Origin: Oceanisphaera arctica
GTDB taxonomy: Bacteria > Pseudomonadota > Gammaproteobacteria > Enterobacterales > Aeromonadaceae
Reading direction: 5' to 3'
Assembly: GCF_002936955.1 (NCBI RefSeq)
Contig: NZ_MPZM01000014.1
Span: 1-64,000, forward strand
DNA: 64,000 nt
The notes below the pieces were generated by a model, which had not been told where the DNA came from, made no database searches, and saw only the letters and a program-made list of their open reading frames with translations. Below are positions 54,808 through 63,113 of this stretch, one piece after another (position 1 is the first letter of the stretch; each line of letters opens with the position of its first letter). The translations under genes and the position numbers were made by a program.

Positions 54808-55665
54808 CTAGAGTGCGTTGAGTCCATGCTTGAGGTAGTCGAGCAGCATGCGGGAAGCGGAAGTCAGCGCATTGGCGTCGTAACAGAAGCCGATGGACAG
54901 ATTGCCGAGGGTGGGGCAGGGGGCATAGCTGACCGAGGCTTCCAGCCCCTCGGGTACCGTGCTTCTGGTCAAGGCGCTGATCCCCAGGCCCGCCTTGATG
55001 GCGGCATGAATCCCCAGCAGGCTGGAGGTGCAGTACACGATGCGCCAGGGCAGGTTGGCCTGGGTCAGGGCGTTGATGATCGCCTTGCGATACAGGCAGC
55101 CCTTGGGATAGAGGATCAGCGGCAGCGGCGCCTCGGGCTCCAGTATCAGGTTATTACCGCGTACCCACACCAGCGGCTCTATGATGTAATCGGTCAGCTG
55201 CGGCTGGGGCCGGTTGCTTTCTTCTATCGCCATCACCAGATCGTATTCGCCCTTGCCGTAGTCATGCAGCAGGTTGGCGCTGATGTCGCTGCTCACGTCC
55301 AGGGTTACGTTGGGGTAGGCCTGAGAAAAACGCCCTATGGTGGTGGCCAGAAACGAGACTTCAAAGTCGTTGGGAATCCCCAGCCGCACCGAGCCGCTGA
55401 CCTTGGGCGAACTCAGTCGCGACACCACAGCGTCGTTCAAATCCAGCATCTTCTGGGCATAGCCCAGCAGCAGCTGACCTTCTTCCGTCAGCTGCAGGCC
55501 GCTGGAACGGTGAAACAGCCGGATATCGAGCAGTTCTTCCAGCCGTTTTACCTGCAGGCTGACGGCGGGTTGCGAGCGGCCCAGTCGCTCCCCGGCCGGG
55601 GTAAAGCCCCCCAGCTGATTGATGGTGACGAAGGTGCGCAGCAGATCCGTGGGCAGGTTCTTCAT
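54808..55665 (-). CDS. LysR-family regulator, target unknown
   Basis: 285-residue LysR protein: helix-turn-helix (FVTINQLGGFTPAGERLGRSQPAVSLQVK) and substrate-binding domain. It ends 18 bases from the convergent LysR gene and is divergent from the broken sigma-54 regulator gene. It may control an adjacent gene or a distant one; sequence gives no ligand. Two unrelated-looking LysR genes side by side mark the border between the symporter and TRAP regions. Confidence 0.87.
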   Translation of the reverse strand: MKNLPTDLLRTFVTINQLGGFTPAGERLGRSQPAVSLQVKRLEELLDIRLFHRSSGLQLTEEGQLLLGYAQKMLDLNDAVVSRLSSPKVSGSVRLGIPNDFEVSFLATTIGRFSQAYPNVTLDVSSDISANLLHDYGKGEYDLVMAIEESNRPQPQLTDYIIEPLVWVRGNNLILEPEAPLPLILYPKGCLYRKAIINALTQANLPWRIVYCTSSLLGIHAAIKAGLGISALTRSTVPEGLEASVSYAPCPTLGNLSIGFCYDANALTSASRMLLDYLKHGLNAL

Positions 55666-55808
55666 CTTTAAATCTCATCATTGTATAAATCAATGGGCAC
55701 ATTATTAACATTAATTTAATAAATGAAAGCCCCCGGTAAAGAAAAACAGACGAACTTGGTCGGTCTTTTGGCTACCATCGAGCCATTGCGCGTCACGGAG
55801 CCGACATC

Positions 55809-57193
55809 ATGTCTATCTTGTTTGAATCCCATGCCGGCCAGGGTCTGACCCGAGAGCTGATAGAAGTGCTGTTCCCCATGTTCGAGCAGGCCAGCGCCGG
55901 CGCCATTGCCGTCGACAGAAACAGTTGCATCACCTGGATTAACAGCCGTTATGCCAGCTGCTCGATATCATGGAATACCATACCCAGCAGCTTGTGGTGA
56001 CCCGGCTGCCGTTTTTTGATGAGCGGGGGGAGGTCAGCGGCGCCGTGGCCTTTGTGTTGCTCGACGATCTACAGCCCCTCACGCCTCTGGTCAGCAAATA
56101 CCGCCGCCTGCATCAGGACTTGCTGGCCGCCAAGCGCGCCTTGGCCAAAACCGGGCGGAGCACCCGTTACCACCTTGGTGATTTTATCGGTGCCAGCCCG
56201 GCGGCGCTGGAGGCCAAACGCCGGGCCCGGCTGGCGGCAGCGCGAGATATCCCTGTGCTGCTGCTGGGCGAAACCGGTACCGGCAAAGAGGTGCTGGCCC
56301 AGTCCATTCATTCTCTGTCGGCCCGGTCCGAAGGGCCCTTCGTGGGGGTGAATCTGGCGGCCATTCCCGAGAACCTGCTGGAGGCCGAATTTTTCGGGGT
56401 GGCACCCGGGGCCTTTACCGGTGCCGACAAGCGCATGCGCGAGGGCAAGTTTCAGCGTGCCCAGGGCGGCACCCTTTTTCTGGATGAAGTGGGAGACATG
56501 CCCCTGGGCCTGCAGGCCAAGCTGCTGCGAGCCCTGCAGGAACGAGAGATAGAGCCGCTGGGCTCGAATCAGGTGGTGCCGGTGGATGTGCGGGTCATCG
56601 CCGCCACCAGCCGGGATCTGGATGCCATGATGGCCGAGGGCAGTTTTCGCTCGGATCTCTATTACCGCCTCAACGTGCTGGAAATCAAGATACCACCGTT
56701 GCGGGGGCGGCGGGCCGACATCGGCATTCTGTGCGAATCTTTGCTGGAAAACATCTGCAGCGGTCAGGAACGCACCGAGATCACCGATGCGGCGGTGGTG
56801 CTGCTGAGCCAGCATGACTGGCCGGGCAATGTGCGTGAATTGCGCAACGTGCTGGAGCGGGCCTTTACCATGAGCGAAAGCGCCGAAGTGCTGGACGAAG
56901 ACACGATGCGCCGGGTGCTGCCGGAGCCGACCTCGGAGCCGGAGCGGCTGGCCGAGGCGCCGGCCGAAACCGAGAGTACGGCTCTGGATAGCTCGGACAT
57001 TCAGTGCCCGGACAGTGATAGTTCGGACAGTGATAGTTCGGATATACGGCCGCTGGCAGAGGTGCTGGCCAACGCCGAAGCCGACGCCATTCGGGCCGCC
57101 CTGGCCCGATGCCGGAACAACCGCACCCAGGCCGCACGGCTGCTGGGCGTCTCCCGTTCCGTGTTCTACGACAAGCTCGCTCGACTGTCCTGA
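55809..57193 (+). pseudogene. Broken sigma-54-dependent activator (PAS-AAA-Fis), internal deletion with frameshift
   Basis: The first 49 codons (55809-55955) encode the start of a PAS domain (FEQASAGAIAVDRNSCITWINSRYA), then the frame changes and the product would stop at 56000. From 55955 a different frame continues with QLLDIMEYHTQQLVVTRLPFFDE and an intact AAA+ domain (GETGTGKE, GAFTGA, GGTLFLDEV) and Fis-type helix-turn-helix to 57193. The middle of the PAS domain is missing, so a deletion not divisible by three fused the two parts. An internal start at 55970 has no ribosome site. A 15-bp tandem repeat lies in the linker (57011-57040). Probably inactive, or constitutive if the ATPase part is made. 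Confidence 0.82.
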
Positions 57194-57247
57194 AAAACAG
57201 ACACATGTCCGGGTTTTAGGATGGTTAAATAATCCCCTCTCTTTAAG

Positions 57248-57267
57248 CTGTCCGGTTTTCCGGGCAG
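57248..57267. promoter_or_regulatory. Dyad upstream of the TRAP operon promoter
   Basis: CTGTCCGG-TTTT-CCGGGCAG, an imperfect 8-bp inverted repeat 64-83 bases upstream of the sigma-54 promoter. It fits an enhancer site for the adjacent activator; a terminator for the activator gene is the alternative. Confidence 0.42.
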
Positions 57268-57330
57268 TTGCCAGCACTGTTAAATCAGTCACTTATCACA
57301 ACACATTGATTAACATTCGCTTAACATGAT

Positions 57331-57346
57331 TGGCATGGCTCGTGCT
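57331..57346 (+). promoter_or_regulatory. Sigma-54 promoter of the dctP operon
   Basis: TGGCATG (57331-57337) and GTGCTT (57342-57347) give GG and GC with exactly 10 bases between, the sigma-54 spacing. It lies about 80 bases before dctP and downstream of a sigma-54 activator gene. Confidence 0.68.
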
Positions 57347-57426
57347 TATATCTGGATGGAATATATCGTGCTCCACTGCTTCGGCAGGCGGAGCCAAAGG
57401 ACTGAAGCAAGCAGAAGGAAACATCC

Positions 57427-58509
57427 ATGACCATCAAGCACAAGCTGTCCAGATTAACCTATGCCATGACCGCCGCCGCCCTGTGCGCCAGCGTGATCAG
57501 TGCCCCGGTAGCCGCCACCGAAAAGGTACGCTGGCAGGTTCCGCTGGCCTTTCCTTCCCATCTGGTGGGGCTGACCACGCCGGTCAAGCACCTGTCCGAA
57601 TCGTTGGCTGCCGTCTCTGGCGGTAATGTGAAACTGCGTTATTACGAGCCGGGCGAGCTGGTGCCGCCGTTCGAGATCATGGATGCGGTCAGCTCTGGCA
57701 AGTATCCGGCGGGTTATACCTGGGTCGGTTACGATCAGGGCACCATTCCCGCCCTGCCGCTGTATTCTGGCGCGCCCTTCAACATGGAGCCGCCGGCCTA
57801 TCTGGCCTGGTATTACGAAGGGGATGGCAAGGTCCTGCTGGAAGAGATCTACGCCGAGCGCAACATCCATCCCATGTTGTGCAGCATCATAGGTCCTGAG
57901 GGTGCCGGCTGGTTCAAGCAGCAGATTACCAGCCTGGACGACTTTCAGGGCCTGCGCATTCGCTTCGCCGGTATCGGCGGCAAGGTGCTCGAGAACCTGG
58001 GTGCATCCGTGACCATGGTACCGGGAGCGGAAATCTTCCAGGCGCTGGAGCGCAACACCATCGATGCCACCGAGTTCTCTCAGCCGGCCATCGACAAGAT
58101 GCTGGGCCTGGATCAAATTGTCAAAAACTACATTATGCCCGGCTGGCATCAGACCCTGACCACCTCGCACCTGCTGGTGAACCAGGATGTGTGGAAGGGC
58201 CTGGAGCCGGAAACCCGCGCCCTGATCGAAATGGGCTGTGAGTCGGCCACCCTCAAGGGCTTTGCCCAGAGCGAATGGGCCCAGCCCACGGCGCTGCGTG
58301 ACTACGAGAAGGAAGGGGTAAAGGCCCAGGTGCTGCCCGAGCCGGTATTGCGCGAGCTGGAAAAAGTCACCAACAAGGTGATGGATGACATGGCCGCCGA
58401 AGACGCAATGTTCAAGCGGGTGCTGACCAGTCAGCGCGACTTCATGAAGCATCACTCCATCTGGCACGGCAAGGGTTACCTGCCGCGCGACTACTACCAG
58501 TACGACTAA
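57427..58509 (+). CDS. TRAP transporter solute-binding protein (DctP family)
   Basis: 360-residue periplasmic protein with a signal peptide (cleavage after VAA near residue 31) and the DctP/TakP fold. The motif region LRIRFAGIGGKVLENLGASVTMVPGAEIFQAL, given here in part, carries the Arg that binds the substrate carboxylate. The frame is intact, in contrast to dctM. It is the first gene of a TRAP operon that ends in a hydroxybutyrate-type dehydrogenase, so a short hydroxy or keto acid is the likely ligand (inference). Confidence 0.88.
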   Translation: MTIKHKLSRLTYAMTAAALCASVISAPVAATEKVRWQVPLAFPSHLVGLTTPVKHLSESLAAVSGGNVKLRYYEPGELVPPFEIMDAVSSGKYPAGYTWVGYDQGTIPALPLYSGAPFNMEPPAYLAWYYEGDGKVLLEEIYAERNIHPMLCSIIGPEGAGWFKQQITSLDDFQGLRIRFAGIGGKVLENLGASVTMVPGAEIFQALERNTIDATEFSQPAIDKMLGLDQIVKNYIMPGWHQTLTTSHLLVNQDVWKGLEPETRALIEMGCESATLKGFAQSEWAQPTALRDYEKEGVKAQVLPEPVLRELEKVTNKVMDDMAAEDAMFKRVLTSQRDFMKHHSIWHGKGYLPRDYYQYD

Positions 58510-58573
58510 ATAGTGCCTCGGGGGGCGGGCTCGGTAGAGCCCGCCTTATCGCTGATCTTGCCTGGAGGTGATG

Positions 58574-59224
58574 ATGTCCAAAGGTCCGTCTCAGATTTCG
58601 TCTCAACATTCGTGTCAAACAAATGCTACGCCACCACAAGAACATGCGGCCGACACCGGCGAGCTGCCGGTCAACGGGTTGTCACAACGGCTGGACGCCT
58701 TCGTTTCGGCCGTGGGCCGACTCAGCTCCTGGCTGTGGCTGGCGGTGCTGGTGGTGGTGCTGACCAATGTGTTCAGCCGCTTCGTGCTGTCGGCAGGTTC
58801 CATCGCGCTGGAAGAACTGTCCTGGCACCTGTTCGGCATCGCCATGATGCTGACCCTGGGCTTTGCGGTGGTAAAAGACGACCACGTGCGGGTGGACGTG
58901 CTGCGTGAAAAATTCTCTTTGCGCGCCCAGGCCATCATAGAGCTGGCGGGCATAGTGCTGCTGGCGCTGCCGATCATTGCCTTGATGATCGACGCCCTGG
59001 TTCCCTACGCATACAAGGCCTTTATCTATAACGAACGTTCCCAGGCGCCAAGCGGCCTGCCGTATCGCTTTATCTTCAAGAGTGCCCTGCCCATCGGCCT
59101 GCTGCTGGTGGCGATGGCGCTGTTTTCTCGTGGTCTGCGTTGCATGACCCTGTTGTTTGCCTTTCCCCGGGCCGTGCTGCCCACGGCGAAGCCGGGCACG
59201 AATCCTTCTTCTCAGTCGAAATAA
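58574..59224 (+). CDS. TRAP transporter small permease (DctQ family)
   Basis: 216-residue membrane protein with four helices (about 47-70, 85-105, 125-148, 170-195) and a family-typical SIALEELSWHLFGIAMMLTLGF segment written here in part. The ATG at 58574 is 5 bases after a GGAGG site; two earlier starts are closer than is usual. The N-terminal 35 residues are Ser, Gln and Thr rich and disordered. It lies between dctP and the interrupted dctM. Confidence 0.85.
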   Translation: MSKGPSQISSQHSCQTNATPPQEHAADTGELPVNGLSQRLDAFVSAVGRLSSWLWLAVLVVVLTNVFSRFVLSAGSIALEELSWHLFGIAMMLTLGFAVVKDDHVRVDVLREKFSLRAQAIIELAGIVLLALPIIALMIDALVPYAYKAFIYNERSQAPSGLPYRFIFKSALPIGLLLVAMALFSRGLRCMTLLFAFPRAVLPTAKPGTNPSSQSK

Positions 59225-59235
59225 AAGAGGTCACG

Positions 59236-60606
59236 ATGGAGCTGGAAACCTTACTGGTGGTGGCCATGTTTGCCTCCTTTATGGGGCTGTTGCTGCTGGG
59301 CTTTCCCGTGGCCTGGGTGCTGGCGGGCACCGGCCTGCTGTTTGCGCTGGCCGGCCATGTGCTGGTAGAGCAGTTTGACGCCAATCTCTGATTCACCTGG
59401 AACGGCACCATAGGGGTGCTGGACGCCCGCATCTTCGGCATTGTCGCCAACGAACTGATGGTGGCGCTGCCGCTGTTTATCTTCATGGGCATCATGCTGG
59501 ACCGCTCCGGCATTGCCGAAAAACTGATGCACAGCCTGGTGCGACTGTTGGGCCCGCTGCGCGGCGGTTACGCCATTACCGTAGTGATTGTCGGCATGCT
59601 GCTGGCAGCCTCGACCGGCATCGTCGGCGCCTCTGTGGTGCTGCTCGGCATGCTGTCGCTCGGGCCCATGATGCAGGCCAACTACAGCAAGAGCCTGGCG
59701 GTGGGCACGGCCTGTTCGGTGGGCACCCTCGGCATTCTGGTGCCGCCCAGCATCATGCTGGTGCTGATGGCCGACCGCCTGGGCACGCCGGCCGCTTCGG
59801 TGGGCAAGCTATTCATGGGAGCGCTTATCCCCGGTGTGATGCTGGGCCTGATGTATGTGCTCTATATCGTGCTGCTGGCCTGGATCAAGAAGGACGCGGC
59901 TCCGGCCCCGAAATACAGCGAGCGCATGGATGCCCGTGCCTGGCTGGACGTTATCGGCTCTGTGGTGCCACCCATGGTGCTGATAGTGGCGGTGCTGGGC
60001 TCCATCTTCATGGGCATTGCCACCACCACCGAAGCCTCGGCGGTCGGGGCGGCGGGCGCCCTGTTGATGGCCCTGCTGAGCAAACGCCTGAGCCTGGAGG
60101 TATTGAAGGAATCCCTGTACCAGACCAGCCGTACCACCGCCTTTATCTTCGGTATTTTCATCGGTGCTACCGTGTTTGCCGCCGTGCTGCGCGGGCTAGG
60201 CGGCGATGATGTGATTCGTGACGCCATTACCGGGCTGCCGTTCGGCACCACCGGCATCATGATCACCATACTCTTCATCACCTTTCTGCTGGGCTTCTTT
60301 CTCGACTGGGTGGAGATCACCCTGATCATACTGCCGTTGGTGGCGCCGGTGGTGTTTTCGCTGGGGGTCGAGCCGGTGTGGTTCGCGGTGCTGTTTGCCC
60401 TGTGCCTGCAAACCTCTTTCCTTACTCCGCCGGTGGGCTTTGCGCTGTTTTACATCAAGGGCGTGTGCCCGCCGGGCATTACCACCCGCCATATCTACCT
60501 GGGAGTGTTGCCCTTTATTGCCCTGCAATTGCTGGGCCTGGTGCTGGTGTTCTGTTACGAGCCCCTGGCCACCTGGCTGCCGACCCGAGTCTACGGCGGC
60601 CTGTAA
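59236..60606 (+). pseudogene. TRAP transporter large permease (DctM family), interrupted by an in-frame TGA
   Basis: Coding for a 456-residue DctM is complete except for TGA at 59389-59391 (codon 52), after which the same frame continues with FTWNGTIGVLDARIFG. A single G-to-A change from TGG (Trp) is the simplest explanation. The rest has normal DctM features, such as GIMLDRSGIAEKLMH and IGALIPGVMLG-like segments and about 12 helices. Without read-through the transporter would lack its main subunit. The start codon ATG at 59236 has an AAAGAGG site. Confidence 0.82.
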
Positions 60607-60640
60607 ATAACGAATATGGTGCTTAAAAGGAGAAATGACG

Positions 60641-61419
60641 ATGCGTCTTGAAAACAAAGTGGCCTTGATTACCGGTGCGGGCCAGGGCATAGGCCGGGCT
60701 ATTGCCGAGCACTATGCGCGGGAAGGCGCCAGAGTCGCGGTAGCGGATCTGGATCTGGGCCGTGCAGAGCAGGTGACCTTGTCCATCGTATCGGCCGGTG
60801 GCAGCGCCATCGCCCTGGAAATGGACGTGACCGACGAGCAGGCGGTAGAGCAGGGCATGGCCCGGATTGTTCGCCACTGGGGCCGGCTGGACATAGCGCT
60901 GGCCAACGCCGGTATTCAGCATATAGCGCCGCTGCACAAGTTGGCCTTCGATGACTGGAACCGGGTGCTCAACGTGCACCTGGGCGGCGCCTTCCTCGTG
61001 ACCCGCGCCGCGCTGCAGCAAATGTACCAGAACGGGGCGGGGTCATGCTGTTCATGGGCTCTGTACATTCCATGGAGGCTTCGCCGCTCAAGGCGCCGTA
61101 TGTGACCGCCAAGCACGGCATGCTGGGGCTGTGCCGCTCGGTGGCGCGCGAAGGGGCCGAACACGGGGTGCGCAGCAACATCATCTGCCCCGGCTTCGTT
61201 CGCACGCCATTGGTGGATAAGCAGATCCCGGAGCAGGCCAGGGAGCTGGGTATCAGCGAAGAAGAAGTGATTCGCAACGTGATGCTGAAAAACACCGTCG
61301 ATGGCGAGTTCACCACCCTGGAAGATGTGTCCGAGCTGGCGGTGCATCTGGCGGCCTTTCCGTCGGCGGCCCTCACCGGGCAGGCGATGGTGGTCAGCCA
61401 CGGCTGGCATATGCAGTAG
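60641..61419 (+). pseudogene. SDR dehydrogenase, 3-hydroxybutyrate dehydrogenase type, frameshifted
   Basis: The first part (60641-61040) encodes the NAD-binding half (ITGAGQGIGRAIAEHYA, NAG motif LANAGIQ), and the second half is in the next frame ([13 protein letters not shown], the catalytic YVTAKHG with Tyr and Lys, and [19 protein letters not shown]). The break is at a GGGG run near 61040; one extra G would restore [11 protein letters not shown]. The sequence is of the 3-hydroxybutyrate dehydrogenase subfamily, which makes acetoacetate. The ATG at 60641 is preferred over 60635 because of ribosome-site spacing. Confidence 0.83.
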
Positions 61420-61444
61420 TTAATATGTGAGGCGTGAGGGAAAA

Positions 61445-61476
61445 AAGGCCGGAGCGCTTGTACGCCCCGGCCTTTT
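61445..61476. terminator. Bidirectional terminator
   Basis: GGCCGG...CCGGCC stem, with inner GCG/CGC pairs and a 6-base loop, between an A run and a T4 run. It serves the SDR gene and the convergent helicase gene. Confidence 0.85.
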
Positions 61477-61507
61477 GTTACCGCGCCTGGTTGGATGACG
61501 GGTAGGA

Positions 61508-62914
61508 TCAGTCGTTGCTGGTCGGTTTCTTGCGCTTCATCGGCGCCATGCCGTCATTGGATCCCAGACCGGCGCCGGTCGGCAGTCGATCACTGCGATC
61601 TTTCTGCGCCTTCACGGGCTTTTTGGCCGGCTTGTACGCGTTGGGGCCACCTTTGCCCTTGTAGCCGTTGCCTCTGGCGGCTGACTTATCCGCCCCCTTG
61701 GGGCCGGACTTTTGGGCAGCCGGCTTCACGCCCTTGAATTTTCCTTCCAGCCCTTCGATGGTCACGAAGTTGATATCCTGCTGCAGGAAGCGCTCGACCC
61801 GTTTGAAGGCGTCCCAGTCTTTGGGGCCCACCAGCGACATGGCCGTGCCCTTGGCGCCGGCACGACCGGTACGGCCGATGCGGTGCACGTATTCTTCTGC
61901 CTGCTTGGGCATGTCGAAGTTCACTACCAGCGACACCTGCAACAAGTCCAGCCCGCGCGAGGCCACGTCTGTGGTGATCAGCACTTTCTGCTGGCCACGG
62001 CTGAAGCTGTCCATGATTCGGTTACGTTCGGCCTGGCTCATGTCGCCACTGAGGGCGGCGGTGGTCAGCCCCTGCTCGTGCAACAGGGCCGCCAGCCGCT
62101 CGGTATCGGGCCGGGTGGCGGTAAAGATAATCGCCTGCTGATAGCTTTCGGTGGTCAGAATATGCTGCAACAACGCCTGCTTGTGATCCAGGTGATCACA
62201 CAGATAAAAGCGCTTCTCTATATCCAGGTGCTCGGCGTTGGCGGCGCCCACGGCCACCCGTTTGGGGGACTTGAGCAGCTTGTCGGCCATCTCGTTCACT
62301 TCGGCGTGATCCAGGGTGGCCGAGAACATCAGCGTCTGGCGGCGGCGGTGATCGGCGGCCTCGTTGATCTGGTTCAGCTCCTTGGCGAAGCCCAGATCCA
62401 ACATGCGGTCGGCCTCGTCCATGATCAGCAGCTCCAGGCCGCCCAGCATCAGCGAACGGGCATCCAGATGGTTGGCCAACCGGCCCGGGGTGGCGACCAC
62501 CACATGGGGCTCCTTACGCAGCGCCTTGATCTGGTCGTTGAAGTTTTCGCCGCCCAGCACCAGGGCGATGTTGGTGGAGCTGCCGCTGGTGAGCGAGCGC
62601 AGCTGCACATACACCTGCTTGGCCAGTTCCCGGGTGGGCGCGAGGATCAGTGCCCGCGGGTCGCGCTTGCTCAGCGCCTTGGTCTTCATCAGCCGGTGCA
62701 AAGCCGGCAGCAGGAAGGCCAGGGTCTTGCCCGATCCGGTTTTGGAGGACGCGATCAGATCATGGCCGGTCAATATGACCGGAATGGCCCTGTCCTGGAT
62801 CTCGGTGGGCGTGGTGAGACCCATGTGATCCAATGCGGTCAATAGACGGGAATCCAGCCCAAGATCTTTAAACTGTTCGGGTTTTTGCGCCAACGTGCTG
62901 CTCCGGTGTGTCAT
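61508..62914 (-). CDS. DEAD-box RNA helicase
   Basis: 468-residue ATP-dependent RNA helicase. Q motif near residue 40 (TPTEIQDRAIP), motif I SSKTGSGKT, Ib/II TPGRL and IMDEADRMLD, III FSATL, and motif VI HRIGRTGRAG are all present. The last 75 residues are a basic, Lys/Gly/Pro-rich tail, as in RhlE and SrmB types that act in ribosome assembly or cold adaptation; which of these it is cannot be settled by eye. Monocistronic. Confidence 0.92.
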   Translation of the reverse strand: MTHRSSTLAQKPEQFKDLGLDSRLLTALDHMGLTTPTEIQDRAIPVILTGHDLIASSKTGSGKTLAFLLPALHRLMKTKALSKRDPRALILAPTRELAKQVYVQLRSLTSGSSTNIALVLGGENFNDQIKALRKEPHVVVATPGRLANHLDARSLMLGGLELLIMDEADRMLDLGFAKELNQINEAADHRRRQTLMFSATLDHAEVNEMADKLLKSPKRVAVGAANAEHLDIEKRFYLCDHLDHKQALLQHILTTESYQQAIIFTATRPDTERLAALLHEQGLTTAALSGDMSQAERNRIMDSFSRGQQKVLITTDVASRGLDLLQVSLVVNFDMPKQAEEYVHRIGRTGRAGAKGTAMSLVGPKDWDAFKRVERFLQQDINFVTIEGLEGKFKGVKPAAQKSGPKGADKSAARGNGYKGKGGPNAYKPAKKPVKAQKDRSDRLPTGAGLGSNDGMAPMKRKKPTSND

Positions 62915-63061
62915 GTGTCAACTCAGAATGGATAGCGTGAGAGTCGACAGAGAAAAAGGAAGGAAAAAACGACCGCCATTGTATAAGAATTTTGGCCAGA
63001 TGTAATGATCCGGCGCCGCCTGGCTGTCCGGTGCCAGTGGGGATAAGTGTTTGCAAATAGC

Positions 63062-63080
63062 AATGGTTAGCAATACCATT
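63062..63080. promoter_or_regulatory. Possible Fur-type operator
   Basis: AATGGT and ACCATT are inverted arms around 7 bases, in an AT-rich stretch that also repeats TAGCA, about 35 bases before the binding-protein gene. It resembles a Fur box only loosely. Confidence 0.3.
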
Positions 63081-63113
63081 AGCATCCCTTATTTTTCCTC
63101 TTCGAGACTGCTC

